DNA from: Semisulcospira habei | Lineage: Eukaryota > Mollusca > Gastropoda > Semisulcospiridae | DNA: 64,000 nucleotides | Direction of reading: 5' to 3' | NCBI GenBank assembly: GCA_036245525.1 | Contig: BTPG01000005.1 | Location: forward strand, 127,396,120 to 127,460,119 | In this document: in pieces, positions 11,691 to 23,654 of the stretch | How the letters are laid out: each line of letters opens with the position of its first letter | How positions within the stretch are numbered: the first letter of the stretch is position 1 | Program-made: the position numbers and the translations under genes | Notes under the pieces: model-generated | Seen by the model: only the letters and a program-made list of their open reading frames with translations | What the model was told of the DNA's origin: nothing | Database searches by the model: none

Positions 11691-12277
11691 GCATCTGAAG
11701 ATAAGTAGCAAATAATGTCTCTGTTTGTTTGTCTATTTTGACAAAGGGTATTTACCCGAAATATTAATAAATTGTGTTGTACCGTTTTTTCTAAGCGTGT
11801 TTCTTTCTCCGTTGGGTACTTCATTGGAATTTGTTGTTTTGATGTCAGTCACTTACTTACTTACTTACGCCTGTCACCCCTACCCGGGTATAGGCCGTCG
11901 ACGAGAGACCTCCAGCAACTCCTGTCCTGTGCTTCTCCTTCGATACTACTCCAGGTGGTTCCCAGTCTCTTGATGTCTGCTTGGAGGTCTCGACGCCAGG
12001 AGTTTCTCGGCCTACTTTCCTCTTTCCCTGGGGGTTCCATGACAATGCCTGCCTAGTGATACTGGAAGCTGGCTTTCTCAGACTGTGACCAATCCATCCC
12101 CATCTTCTTCGCCCAGTTTCATTCTCTGCTGTTATCTGCTCTGTTCTCTCCCAGAGTCTTACGTTGCTGATCTTCTCTGGCCAGTGGATTTTCAAAATTC
12201 TTCTAAGGCAACTGTTCATGAAGGTCTGTACTCTGTTGACTGTGGTTTTTGTCAATCTCCAAGTCTCTGCTCCATAT

Positions 12278-14379
12278 CTCTCTCTCTTGGCTTGACTTCG
12301 CGAACGAAGATTTTATAGGAGTTGACCACGACGTCTGCAGGCTTGTTCGTGGCTGTGGAGGCCAATCCGAGACAGGCAGGTTCGACCGCAGTGGCTGCAG
12401 GGGAAGGTATGGCCAGGGTTCTGAGCTGCGGCATCTCTGTTTTTTCTCCTGAGCCGCTTGTCCTTAAGGCTAGCTCTGTGAGAGTCCTCAAAGGAGACAG
12501 CTGCCTTGTAAATGGTGGAGCGCCAGGTGTCACGGTCCGCAGCAAGCAAAGACCACTGGTGGTGGTCGATTTGGCAGGCACTAAGTGACTTTTTGAGTTT
12601 GTATCTCTTCTTTGGTGCCCCTCTGTCACGGTGTCCAGTAGCAAGCTCGCCGAACAGTGTGATCTTTGGTAAGCGATGATCCTCCATCCTGGAGACATGC
12701 CCCGCCCAGCGAGGAGTCGTAGTTGGCTGCGGTAGAGGGCCCAGGACTCGGAACCATACAGCAGGGTGGTGAGGACCACAGCTCTGTACACGCTGATCTT
12801 GGTGCCTGTTTTCAGCTGTTGATTGTGCCACACCCGCTTGAAAAGTCGCCCGAAAGCGCTGTTCGCTTTTGCCAGCCTGCTGTCAAGCTCCTTGTCCAGC
12901 TTGGCGTCCGACGTGATAATGCAGCCAAGGTAGGTAAACTGGTGCACTGACTTTAGTTCAGACTCGCCAATGGTGATGTGAGGAGGGCGATACACTGTCT
13001 TGGGTGCCAGCTGATGGAGGACCTCTGTCTTTTTCAGACTGACCTCGAGTCTAAAGAGCTGGGCAGCATCTGCGAAGCAAGACGTGATGCGCTGCAGGGC
13101 TCTCTCTGTGTGTGCAACGAGGGCAGCATCATCAGCAAAAAGCAGCTCACGAATCAGTTGGTCTAGGGTTTTCGTGTGGGCCTGCAGTCGTCTGAGGTTG
13201 AACAGGCTGCCATCGAGACGATACCTGATGTACACTGCATCGTCATCATCGAGGTCCACTGTGGCCTGCTTCAACATCATGCTAAAAAAGATGGTGAAGA
13301 GGGTCGGTGCCAGCACGCAGCCCTGCTTTACGTCGTTGAGAATAGGGAATGGTTCTGAGAGGTCATTGTTGAGTCTGACCTGGCCTTGCTGGTCCTCGTG
13401 TAGCTGGACAATCATGTTGAGGAACTTTGGGGGACAGCCAAGTCGCTCCAGGATCTGCCACATGCCTTGCCTGCTCACAGTGTCGAACGCTTTTGTTAGG
13501 TCACAAATGTTACGTACAGCCCTTTGTTCTGCTCGCGGCACTTCTCCTGTAGCTGTCTCAGCACAAAGACCATATCGGTGGTGCTCCTGTTTGCTCTGAA
13601 GCCACACTGGCCCTCTGGGAGTTGGTCTTCAGCGATGGCAGGTACCAGCCGGTTCAGGAGCAGCCTTGCAAGGATTTTCCCAGCAATGGACAGCAGGGTA
13701 ATTCCCCGATAGTTGGAACAGTCAGACTTCTCGCCTTTGTTCTTGTACAGGGTGATAACGACTGCATCACGGAGATCTTTTGGTAGTGTTCCTTCCTCCC
13801 AGCAGCAGAGAAAGAGGTCATGGAGCTTGTTGTGCAGTGCTGTGCCTCCATGTTTCCAGATCTCTGGCGGTATTCCATCAATGCCTGCTGCTTTGCCACT
13901 CTTGAGCTGGTGGATGGCTGTGAGGGTCTCTTCAGCGGTGGGCGGTTCGTCCAATTCAACCTTTACTGGGAGGTGTGGGATTTGTAGGACGACTGCTTCT
14001 TGAACAGTGCGCTCAGCGCTGAAGAGGCTCTGAAAGTATTCCGACCAGCGGTTCAAGATGGAGGTATTATCTGTGAGGAGTGCCTGGCCATTCGCGCTTC
14101 GCAGAGGACTTTGTACCAGGTGCCTGGGGCCATACACTGCTTTCAGTGCTTCGTAGAAGCCCCTGTAGTCACCATTGTCAGCGCAAAGCTGGGTCCTCTG
14201 TGCAAGTCTGGTCCACCACTCATTCTGGAGATATCTGAGCTTGCGCTGGAGACTGCTGCAGATGAGGCGGAAGGCAGACTTCTTCACAGGGCAGGAAGGC
14301 TGGGCTAGGTGGGCCTGATGGGCGGCTCTTTTTTTTTGCTAGGTGTTCCTGGATCTCTACATCGTTTTCGTCAAACCAG
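12278..14379 (-). mobile_element. LINE C inserted inside RTE family A
   Basis: The insert splits family A at the sequence TCCATAT, which is present on both sides (12271-12277 and 14380-14386) as a 7-bp target duplication. Removing it rejoins the family A frame exactly where the intact copy reads ...GCTCCATATAAGAGAACTG. The insert is itself 5'-truncated: it begins after the endonuclease with a WFDENDVEIQEHLA-type linker. Confidence 0.88.
12313..14379 (-). pseudogene. LINE C polyprotein: RT with C-terminal C2H2-like motif, frameshifted
   Basis: Segments in order on the minus strand: linker FDENDVEIQEH; a frame at 14287-13496 with FRLICSSLQRKLR, GKAAGIDGIPPEIWK, YRGITLLS and FRANRSTTD; a second frame from about 13499 with KAFDTVSRQGMW, VKQGCVLAPTLF, LFADDAAL (RT catalytic box) and FTYLGCIITSD; a third from about 12720 with RWAGHVSRM and CSHCGRTCLSRIGLHSHEQAC, a C2H2-like motif with C-x2-C, near the end at 12313. 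The shift at 14330-14338 lies in a run of T. The RT would copy element RNA; this copy cannot. Confidence 0.85.
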
Positions 14380-15285
14380 TCCATATAGGAGAACTGCTTT
14401 TACGTTGGAGTTGAAAATCCGGACTTTGGTGTATTGTGACAGCTCTCTGGAACTCCACACTTTTTCAACTGAAGAAAGGCTGCTCTGGCTTTACCGATTC
14501 GTGCTCTGACATCTGCATCAGTGCCGCCTTTTTTGTCTATGATGCTCCCGAGATAGGTGAAGGATCCACCTCCTCCAACGGGGTGCCAGCAAGCAAGACT
14601 TGTTCTTCCCTGGTTGCGTTCAGCCTCATTGTGTTTGTTTTCTGTTTGTGAATGGTGAGGCCCACTTGGGACGAGATGTCAGCAAGTCTCGTGGTCTTGT
14701 CCTGCATTTGTTGATGAGTGTGGGACAGTAATGCCAAGTAGTCTGCAAAATCGAGGTCGTCAAGCTGTGTCCACAGTGTCCACTGTATTCCACTTCGTCT
14801 GTGCTCTGTAGTCATCTTCCTACTGGCCATAGACTATGGCCAGTAGGAAGAGGAACGGAGACAGCAGACACCCCTGCCTGACACCGGTTCTGACCTGGAG
14901 CTCCCTGGTGAACTGCCCTTCGTGGATCACGCGACATGTCATGCCATCGTAGCTGCTCTTGATCAGGCGGACGAGCTTTGTGGGTACACCGTAGTGTCGT
15001 AGGAGTTTCCACAGAGGCTCTCGGTCCACGCTATCAAATGCTTTCTCGTAATCCACAAAGTTGACGTACAGCGGGGAGCTCCACTCCAGAGACTGTTCCA
15101 CGATGATGCGGAGAGTGGCGATCTGGTCTGTACATGATCGGTTCTTCCTGAATCCTGCTTGCTGGTCTCTCAGCTGGGGGTCAACGGAGCTCCTCATTCT
15201 CTCTAGGATGATCCTGTTGAAGACCTTTCCTGGTACTGACAGCAAGGTGATTCCTCTGTAGTTGTTTGATGTCAGTTACTAAGAC

Positions 15286-15523
<238 letters not shown>

Positions 15524-15567
15524 CTCTAAATATGATTTCCATGCTAAATACTAAGCAAATATCGGTA

Positions 15568-15774
15568 TTAACTCATTCTACCCCAAACGCACCACAGCAA
15601 GATAAGGATCGACCATGATAGTTCAAGGGTGATGCCAGAATAGCTTGGCGCCAAGCTATTCTGGCATCACCCTTGAACTAGTATCATGGTCGATCTGTGT
15701 CCTGCACTAGAGTGCAGTCTTCAGAGGACAACGGCAAAATTTGTGGATTTCGGTGTTGGGGTAGAATGAGTTAA
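15568..15774. mobile_element. P1 palindromic element, complete, TTAA both ends
   Basis: TTAACTCATTCTACCCCA at the left and TGGGGTAGAATGAGTTAA at the right bound a long stem (GACCATGATAGTTCAAGGG to the centre GCTTGGCGCCAAGC). The left outer arm is shorter than the right. It is nearly identical to the copy at 60813-61028. Confidence 0.93.
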
Positions 15775-15934
15775 ACACGGCGAACGGGCACGCGGCCTCA
15801 CCGATTAAGTTATAAGCTGACTTATACACATTCTGACGGCACTGGCAAGTTCTTACTGACTAGCCACTCGCGCTCTCTCCAGTCAGTCAGTAAATTCACC
15901 CCCCACCGCGACCCATTCTAAAACTGAAGTCCCT

Positions 15935-16036
15935 GATTTGATTTGATTAATTCCGGGTTTAACGTCCACGGCACCGAAGTGATAATGGACGCCCCTCAGT
16001 GACGGGCGGATTATGGGGGGGGGGGGGGGGGGGGAA
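15935..16036 (+). repeat. Dispersed TTTAACGTCCAC repeat ending in poly-G
   Basis: TTGATTTGATTAATTCC then GGGTTTAACGTCCACGGCAC, GATAATGGACGCCC and GGGCGGATTATGGGG, running into 20 G. Same family as 8960. Confidence 0.65.
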
Positions 16037-16429
16037 ATGTTAGTGGTATAGGAGTGAGTCTGTCACTTGCAAGATGCCACTGCGACATCTGAGGTCCGTG
16101 CAAGTTCCTCGACGGCGTCAACAAGGAGAGAGAGAGAGAGATACGCTAGTTAACACACTCTTCATTTAGGAGACGGATGGCCGAGGGTACAAAGCTGCCC
16201 TTGTAGCGTTTGGTTTTAACAAGAGGAGCCTTGAACCTACGGCCAGACGGGAGCCTTTTGATGAGTCACGCGGTACCCGGGTATACAATGCGGTCTCGAC
16301 CAAAGACATTACCGTCCAAGAGGCACTGAATCGAGGCAACCGGAGACTGGTTCTCATAAACCCTTGCTGTGACATTACAGGCGATGATAATCTATGCCTC
16401 TTACAGATATACCCTTTCCAAACTGAGGC

Positions 16430-16515
16430 CATCGAGCCTCCGTCGGCCCGATGGCTTTGGCGCCGCCGTGCGCGGGCTACTCAGTGGCGGCCGATGGCCT
16501 TTTGCTCATTGGCTA
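16430..16515. mobile_element. P6 palindrome, divergent
   Basis: GGCCATCGAGCC, GTCGGCCCGATGGC, CGTGCGCGGGC, GGCCGATGGCCTTTTGCTCA. Confidence 0.6.
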
Positions 16516-16556
16516 GGTCTTTTGACTGCTTTCGTTTTAAGGTAACAGTTCGCTGA

Positions 16557-16696
16557 TTGCTTGATATAGTGCCGATAACAGGCAGATGTGATTACAAGAC
16601 CCGAATCGGCAAAATGTCCGAGTCGGTACGACGAGGACATTTTGAGTCGGGTCAAGTAATCACATTTGTCTGTTTTCGGCACTATATCAAGCAAAT
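16557..16696. repeat. 140-bp inverted repeat
   Basis: GCTTGATATAGTGCCGA...CAGGCAGATGTGATTAC at the left pairs with GTAATCACATTTGTCTG...TCGGCACTATATCAAGC at the right. The inner arms CAAAATGTCC and GGACATTTTG meet at a short loop. No other copy was seen in this window. Confidence 0.85.
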
Positions 16697-16999
16697 TGCT
16701 GCTCAATATAATTTATGTACCCAGTCCAAAACAAAACTTTACCTTCGCTTCGTGCCCTCCACTGTGCGACCATTCAGTTCTGCACTGCAATCAATTTCAC
16801 ATATCAAACATCGATGTCTACGTAAAGCGTAATTGAAAACGACAAAATGCACCCTCGCAGCAGCCGGAAACAACACCTATCGCTGAATCGAGTGAATGAG
16901 AGCCAGCACAGACACTGGCAAAAACGTCACGACCAGCGATGTGCAACTTTGACACACACCGTACTTTTTCAGCTCTTTGCAGCATAATGTGATAACTAG

Positions 17000-17315
17000 C
17001 TCGTAACTACATGTAAATGATACACAGGTTTAAAATCTTGAGAAATCAGTAATAGATAAATTCTACTGAAGATCAGGAAATCTGAAAATCACTGACAAGC
17101 ACTCTTGGAACTACTGAATGATAGGCCGGGAAGATCGACAAAGACCGTAGCATGATTACTTACTGATTCAGCAGGAAAGTGACAAATTCCGGGTGGGTGG
17201 TCAAGCCATCTCTTGCTTTACGCGTTGCCACATGTCCATATTCACTTGTCCGATGTCAATTCTACGCTTAGGATCTTGTCTCTCTTCCTTTTCTTCAGTC
17301 AATTCCGAGTCATGA
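17000..17315. repeat. Dispersed repeat of about 300 bp, copy 1
   Basis: Shares long colinear blocks with 44995-45295: GGTTTAAAATCTTG, GAAATCAGTAA, GATTCAGCAGGAAAG, GCTTTACGCGTTGCCACA and CAATTCCGAGTC. Read on the minus strand, both copies keep a splice-donor-like GTRAGTAATC after CCTGCTGAATC. This copy has a stop four codons after the ATG kept in copy 2. Confidence 0.65.
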
Positions 17316-17588
17316 CTGAGTCTCAGCCCGGGTCAGTGTCGGCGCGACTCAGACTCTCTCAGTCCGGCCTCCCCGACGCTTATCCGCCGCCTAAGCTATC
17401 TCGGCCGAACTCCGGACCACTAACAAGCTGGTTGCCGCCTTCACGCCACAGTATCAATCTACTATTTCAGAGTTCCCAATAGAAGTTTTTGACAAACTGA
17501 CATCAAGAATAGTATCATGTTTTAGTACTTGGGACGATGAAATCATGTCAGCTTAGTCATAAATGATTACTAAAGTCCGAGTCATTAC

Positions 17589-17800
17589 TAAAAAAAAAAA
17601 CACCAAAAAATCAAAACCCAAACAACCCAACAAACAAACAAAGAAACGCACACACGAACAAACAAGCAAACAAACAAACAAACATCCGAAACCCCCTCCC
17701 TCTCAAACCCCCCCAAAAAAAAAACAAAAACAAAAACAAAAAAAAAACACACACAAAAAAAGCAACCCCAAACAAACAACAACAACAACAAACCACCTGT
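17589..17800. repeat. A/C-rich low-complexity tract
   Basis: Runs of AAAAC, CAAA and AACAAC with poly-A stretches. The Lys/Pro/Gln reading frame across it is a composition artefact. Confidence 0.85.
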
Positions 17801-18057
17801 TGAAGGGGTAAGCTAAAGACAGAGAAAAGATTTTGTAAAATGCGTGTCACGTAAATGCAGACGAGATGGGTTCCAAGGGAAATGAGTAGCTGTACATGCA
17901 ACCATCACAGCGCTGTTTTCTCGCTCGGTTACTCCCCTTCTAAAAGTCATTGCAAGAGTCCTGGGCCTCCTAAATGTTTTTGGAGTATACAAAAAGAATT
18001 TATTTATTTATTTATATGCTCTTTTTCAGTGAGGGAGAACTATTTTTGAAAGAACCC

Positions 18058-18240
18058 TTTAAGAGTTTGATGTTTATGTTTTATTTTTATAGAGTTGTAG
18101 TTGTACTCGCTTGACGTTTGATGCCTTATCAGTTGATATTTTTATAGGTTGTACTCGCTTGATGTTTGATGTTTATGTTTTATTTTTATAGGTTGAACTC
18201 GCTTGATGTTTATAATTTTATTTCTATAGGTTGTACTATC
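18058..18240. repeat. Imperfect tandem repeat, about 45-60 bp units
   Basis: Three to four units share TATAGGTTGTACTCGCTTGATGTTT with a TTTTATTTTTATA linker. Confidence 0.7.
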
Positions 18241-18693
18241 GCCGGCCGCTTCGTGGGTTCGCCAGACACCCCCCTCAGTTCACCGCCCCAGCCCGGGCCC
18301 CTCCCCTGCTGTACAACTGATACGTGATTTGGAGGCTGGAAACCAAAGTGACATGTCAGTCACGCGGCTGCTCCCACTCCCCCGCCCCGCCCCGCCAGCC
18401 CCCCCCTCCCCTCCCCCTCCAGTGAACTACGCCATCATCATCATCATCGTCGTCGCCAGTGGGTTCCGCGGTGAGATGAGTTCCCAGCGTGTCTGTTAGT
18501 ACTGAATGATACTATAGTCATAGACTTACGGTTCCAAAAGAGATAAGCGGCTGTTCGTGCAATGATCACCGACCTGTTTCATCCTTTATTCCCCTTTTAA
18601 CCCATATCATACTGAGGATAAAAGTCAAATTTGTAACGTCACTGCCATGCGCAAGCTACATTATCGTACTTACAGATAAGGATATAAACCAAT

Positions 18694-18768
18694 GGCGGCT
18701 TTAAGGGTGGTGCCAGAATAGCATGGCGCCCAGAGGCACCAAGCTTATTCTGGCACTACCCTTGAACT
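18694..18768. mobile_element. P1 palindrome, core only
   Basis: AAGGGTGGTGCCAGAATAGC and its partner TATTCTGGCACTACCCTTGA around GGCGCCCAGAGGCACC. The outer arms are decayed. Confidence 0.82.
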
Positions 18769-19089
18769 GACTAAAAAAAAAAAAAACAGTTAAAAAACGT
18801 ATTTCACACTGGTGTATTCCAAATGACTGACTGATCAGGGTTAAAAGTATTTGCCATGACAACCAGCATAAGTTCAGGAAATCAGTGCATCATATCATCA
18901 TCGTCGCCGTTAGTCCACGACAACAGCAACACCACATTGAGTAGGCCTAATGACAAACAAACAAACAAACAAACAAAGCCGGAACGAACGAACGAACGAA
19001 CAAACTCAAGTTGACAGCAACTGAAAACTGAAGAGAAGACCAAAACAACATCGAACGGAACTGGAAACACAGCGGCTTCCGTAACCAAT

Positions 19090-19177
19090 TTAACCCGTTG
19101 CGTGTCGGTAGCGGTTTTAGTCGCGATGATTCCTAACGGAATCATCGCGACTAAAACCGCTACCGACACGAAAAGAC
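19090..19177. mobile_element. P4 palindrome, near perfect
   Basis: TTAACCCGTTGCGTGTCGGTA with GCGGTTTTAGTCGCGATGAT; the reverse complement follows after a TAAC centre. Left TTAA kept, right outer end decayed. Confidence 0.9.
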
Positions 19178-19284
19178 TGAGCTAGTGTCATGACAAGTCA
19201 GGATCACTATACAACGAGACACAACATCCCAACAAAGCCCGCAGGCATCCGCTCCGCCCGACCTTTTGGTACTCAGTAACCCAG

Positions 19285-19402
19285 TACCGAAAGCTCCTCA
19301 GTCGGGCCGCGTCGCCGGGCTGTAGTGGGCCCGCGCACGGCCCGAGCCTGTGCACGGGCCCACTGCGGTCGACGTCGGCCCGACTGTCTTTTGCTCCGAC
19401 AT
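19285..19402. mobile_element. P6 palindrome
   Basis: GTGGGCCCGCGCACGG and GTGCACGGGCCCACTGC around a CCCGAGCC centre; flanks CAGTCGGGCC and GACGTCGGCCCGA, with GTCTTTTGC on the right. Confidence 0.8.
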
Positions 19403-19702
19403 GGGAAATCAATTCATCGTCTTTCACGCACAGAAAAAGGCCGCGCGGCCGCAAAATTTATCCCCTTTCTTACCAGCGAATTTGATACTCGAGTACAGTA
19501 ACACCACCAGCGACTGACGTCGGTCTTGTGGCGGCCACTTCTGCGAGTTGACTTCCCAGTGATCTAAAGGTCATCAGTCGGGCCGAAAGTCAGCAACCAC
19601 TGAACCAACAGAGGCGTACGTTGAACTCTTCCTTATTACTTTTAGACAGGCCCGGCGGCAGTAGCACAGTCATGGGACGGTCGCTGCGTAGTTGGTCACC
19701 TT

Positions 19703-20062
19703 TTAAAGGCCCACTACCGCCGTAGCTTTTCAAAGATACACTTCTGTAACAAATGGTTACGAAACGCTACACACAGGTCTAGATATGGTTTATTTAGACA
19801 CAGGACAATCCAGTTCAGCACACGTCGTTTTGATATCAAGTACTTTGACAATGAGTCTACTCCGTTCTATAAATACAACGCTTTCAGTACGAGATACAGC
19901 TAAAAATAAATTGACGCGCTAACGGCTGGGCAGAATAAATGTGATTACGCGTGTGCTTTTGCTGCGTGTCCCAACTGCTGTTAAAGTTATTAGTCGACAA
20001 GGCATAACAAACACAAATGGTGCTGAAATGTGTGTTCAAATTTACACATAATGGTACTTTAA
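19703..20062 (+). repeat. 360-bp repeat (R360), TTAA both ends, copy 1
   Basis: Starts TTAAAGGCCCACTACCGCCG and ends TAATGGTACTTTAA. It is colinear with 43601-43964 and with an interrupted minus-strand copy at 35165-36680. It has no ORF. TTAA at both ends suggests a non-autonomous TTAA-targeting element. Its right TTAA is shared with the next P1 element. Confidence 0.8.
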
Positions 20063-20290
20063 AGCATTATATCCTGAGGCTAAAATATTTCACATTTCGC
20101 CCAGTCGCTTATTGTCCTATGAAGGCTACATTACAGTCACGTTTTTAGGAGACAGTACCATTTACCATTTTAATTAATTGAAGGGTGGTGCCAGAATAGC
20201 TTGGCGCCTCAGGCGCCAAGCTATACTGGCATTACCCTTGAACTTTCACAGCCAAATTTATTTCGGGCAATAGTATGTCAGGATGGACGC
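20059..20290. mobile_element. P1 palindromic element
   Basis: The left arm has ATATCCTGAGGCTAAAAT and TTATTGTCCTATGAAGGCTA. The core AAGGGTGGTGCCAGAATAGC and GCTTGGCGCC lie at 20181-20235, and the right arm has GTATGTCAGGATG. Confidence 0.85.
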
Positions 20291-20639
20291 GGGTAGTAGT
20301 AAATAGCACCAAGGTAGGCCATACCTAGGAGTCGCGTTATTCAGATTCATGATGTATTGTTTTCGATTTGCATCAGCCAGTTTATCGGCCATCGTAAAAA
20401 ACAAAAACAAAAACAAAACCCCAAAACAAACAGAAACCCCAAAACAAAAAGAAACATGTTTGCCACACCGAAGTCAAGTGGAAGGGTCTATCTTGTACCT
20501 GTACCACTTTCGATCTCACCCCATCATGCTCACAACGGGGTGCGTCGCCCCTGAGTAGAGCAGTAGCTGTTATTGCCCAACAATTTTAATTAAAAACAAC
20601 AACAACAACAACAAACGGCTGCGTTCAATTTAATGTTTT

Positions 20640-20640
<1 letters not shown>

Positions 20641-20732
<92 letters not shown>

Positions 20733-20770
20733 CGCGTGCACGCACGCACGCGCGCGCACGCACACATACG
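20641..20770. repeat. (CA)n microsatellite with (CGCA) tail
   Basis: About 90 bp of CA, then GCGCGTGCACGCACGCACGC and related units. Confidence 0.97.
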
Positions 20771-20885
20771 TTTTTAAAATCATGTACAACGTCTGTATTG
20801 AACAAAGAACATTCCTCTCTTATCTGAAAAACTGTACGGGTTACCAAATATACCGATAACCATGAGAATGGTTTTGTACGAGTGA

Positions 20886-20980
20886 TCCCAGTAGCAAAAC
20901 GTCTTCGGGCCCACGGCGGCTACACAGCCGCGCGCGGACCCATTGCGGCCGTTGTGGGCCCAAGAACCTTTGCGTATTGG
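20886..20980. mobile_element. P6 palindrome
   Basis: CCCAGTAGCAAAACG, TTCGGGCCCACGGCGGC, CCGCGCGCGGACCCATTGC, GTTGTGGGCCCAAGAACCTTTGC. Confidence 0.75.
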
Positions 20981-21039
20981 ACAGAGCCAAAGTAAATCTG
21001 GACAGGGGGACACGTTTTCCAGAGGTTCCATACCCTCTC

Positions 21040-21205
21040 CCCCCCCGCCCCCCCCCCCAACCTCTCTCTCTAGTCTAAGAGGAAGAAACAACACAAAGTA
21101 TAACGTTCCCTTTCCATGAAATTCTAGACCGCCCCCCCCCCCCCCACACACACACACACCCCTCCTCCACACACTCACACACACGCACACACACACATGT
21201 TCACA
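21040..21205. repeat. Low-complexity C-rich and CA-rich tracts
   Basis: Poly-C patches at about 21041-21058 and 21131-21145 and CA tracts to 21200. No gene. Confidence 0.8.
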
Positions 21206-21617
21206 CAAACACGTTTAATTTAAGATCATTTAAAGACAAGGACACGGGGAAAGGAAAAAAATAAAAAAAGTGTGGTGACGGAGTTGCTTCTTTTGCATCA
21301 CAGCCACTGCCACAGTCAATTTTTTATATATATATATTTTTTTTTACTGTTTTAATTTTTTTTTACTGAAGAAGTTGAAAAGGTACAAAGGTGGCTAACG
21401 ACTGAACTCATTCAATATCGCTATCCAAACTAGCTATATCCAAAATTTCAAGTAAATATGACAAAAATTACGGACTCTAATCTGTAAATGGTAATTTTAA
21501 TGAGTTCAGTGACATCCAGTTACAATTATGCTCGGAGGCTCTCTTAGCCACCCCTTGAATAAAGTATTTCGTCAAGTTTCAAAACGTGTGCGTACAGAAG
21601 TATCGGAGATTCTCGTG

Positions 21618-21755
<138 letters not shown>

Positions 21756-21901
21756 GCTTCGCGCCAAATGTTCAGCAGCGAGGCCAATGAAACTAGACAT
21801 GACGTAATTTTTGTCTTGTTACTGAAGCTGTCAGAGGTTTATGTCTGCCCGCCTTTGACACCATAGACATGCTATTGAAGTCGTCCCACGGCGACCCATC
21901 C

Positions 21902-21938
21902 TTAAAAGTCCCTTCTATAAATAGAAGGGACTTAAAAA
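21902..21938. repeat. Short perfect hairpin
   Basis: TTAAAAGTCCCTTCTATAAATAGAAGGGACTTAAAA: a 15-bp stem with a small loop, in otherwise plain sequence. The flank continues into an A/T-rich, TTTATTTATTTG stretch. Confidence 0.75.
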
Positions 21939-22406
21939 CCTTTATTTATTTGTGACACACCTATAGGCGCTATACATACACGAAACGCAAAAAAAGCGTT
22001 CCTAATTGGCCACCGCGTTGCTTTCACACGCTTACCGACAGGGTTAGGGGGCTAGAGCACGTCCACGACATATCAAAGCGCGCATATAACAATGCTACTG
22101 TAACCATCGCGCTATTCAGTCTAGGTACAGAAGGTTTAGGTGTCATGCGACACAAAATTGTCGGCTAGTCCTGGGACACAATCACACCGTGGTACAATTT
22201 ACGCGAAAGCCACAGAGCTTCATCAGCCTGTATCATTACGACAAAAACAGTAAAACGTCAACTAACAGATCTGTAGCTGCTGTCTGTGAAGCGAATGTGA
22301 CGGTGTTTCAGCCGCGGTAAAATGGGCAGGACTAAATCAGGGGTGGGAGCGCAGTGACAAGCTGACATTCCAAAGACTTTTGCTGTGTAAGGCAGGCATA
22401 TGCGTA

Positions 22407-22752
22407 CTGTCACTTTACTTACGCCTGTCACCCCTACCCGGGTATAGGCCGTCGACGAGAGACCTCAGGCGACTCCTGTCCTGTGCTTCTCCTTCGATTT
22501 TACTCCAGATGGTTCCCAGTCTCTTGATGTCTGCTTGGAGGTCTCGACGCCAGGTGTTTCTCGGCCTGCCTCTTTTCCTCTTTCCCTGGGGGTTCCATGA
22601 CAATGCCTGCCTAGTGATACTGGAAGCTGGCTTTCTCAGACTGTGACCAATCCATCCCCATCTTCTTCGCCCAAGTTCATTCTCTGCTGTTATCTGCTCT
22701 GTTCTCTCCCAGAGTCTGACGTTGCTGATCTTCTCTGGCCAGTGGATTTTCA
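22407..22752 (-). mobile_element. RTE family A LINE, 346-bp 3' fragment
   Basis: Only the last part of the family A tail is present (codons for [19 protein letters not shown] to the end and the TTAC tail). A 13-bp direct repeat AGGCATATGCGTA flanks it (22394-22406 and 22753-22765), so it is a complete, extremely truncated insertion. Its frame is nearly the same as the intact copy ([26 protein letters not shown]). Confidence 0.92.
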
Positions 22753-22977
22753 AGGCATATGCGTAAATATGGACTTATTCTTGTAGCAACAGGGCTAGAG
22801 ACTTTTGATACTCTGCAGTGGGTCCGATGAGAATCAATTCTGCTTGTAGCTATAAGGACTTTTACTGTGACATTGAGCGCGGCAACTTCGCTTGGACCGG
22901 CCTGAATGCCGTACTCATGTCGCGTAGAAATCCAACCTACCTTTTAGTGTCTCCTAGTCAATTCCTTCTATTTGCAA

Positions 22978-23036
22978 AAGGCATAGATTCTCACGAGCCC
23001 CTGCATCTGCAGGGGCTCATGAGACTTTATGCGTTT
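22978..23036. mobile_element. P2 palindrome
   Basis: GGCATAGATTCTCACGAGCC against GGCTCATGAGACTTTATGCG. Confidence 0.82.
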
Positions 23037-23654
23037 TGTGAGGGGACACAGGTCCTTCTTCGGTTAATGTTGAGCGGCTCTACACGTCAGACGGAAGAAT
23101 TCGAGGTTTTAAGCTTGAGACTGTTTCAGTGTGGTGCAGACGACTTGCCGCAGGATATTTCTTATGATCTCATTCTCGAAAGTTTTTGCCAAACTGATCA
23201 GTCGTGACAATGCCTTAGTGGTGAAACAAGGAGTACAAGTGAAGTCACGCTCGCACCCTTGACAAGATGAAGCGCTACAATGTGTCATTATACGACGAAA
23301 TTGACAGCTGAACTAGCAGCCGTTTGTCACAGTTTACGTGTATGTGTGTGACATGGCTAGTGTTGACACAGCTTGTGTTAGATACAATGGCAACTGAATG
23401 CGCTCCTCGCCTGGGAGGCTCAATTTACATTCGTGTACCTTATGTGCGCAGAAATGTGGCATACCTCGTGTACTGGTGGATTGAGGAAATACATCCTCGA
23501 GCAGAGGGCGCACGTTTGAATACAGTTTTAAGGTAAGAGCGACAGTTTTGTTTTTGTTTCAAAATCGGTTATGTACCAGGGCATGATTAGTCGTTCTACA
23601 CGAGCGTGTCTGAACGTTGTAAACGTTGTTTTTTTCTGCAATATACGAACGACT
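23037..23654. other. Non-coding stretch, nothing recognised
   Basis: Reading frames of up to 130 residues cross this area but have no recognisable motif, and the upstream one runs through the P2 palindrome, so they are taken as chance. Confidence 0.45.

Larger units (their letters stand above)
11850..15264 (-). mobile_element. RTE family A LINE, 5'-truncated, with a nested LINE C
   Basis: Minus-strand family A sequence begins in the RT at the NYRGITLLS codons (right end, 15264) and runs to the (TTAC)n tail and stop region at 11850-11870. It is closely similar to the intact element at 25.8-29.1 kb. It is flanked by a 12-bp direct repeat TTTGATGTCAGT (11838-11849 and 15265-15276), a good target-site duplication. 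Between 12278 and 14379 it is interrupted by LINE C. Internal stops and shifts (for example at about 14550-14570, and DYLAL for DDLAL) make it dead. Confidence 0.9.

Noticed and set aside
22818..23207. 129-codon plus-strand frame
   Set aside because: It runs through a P2 palindrome and shows no family motif; taken as chance.
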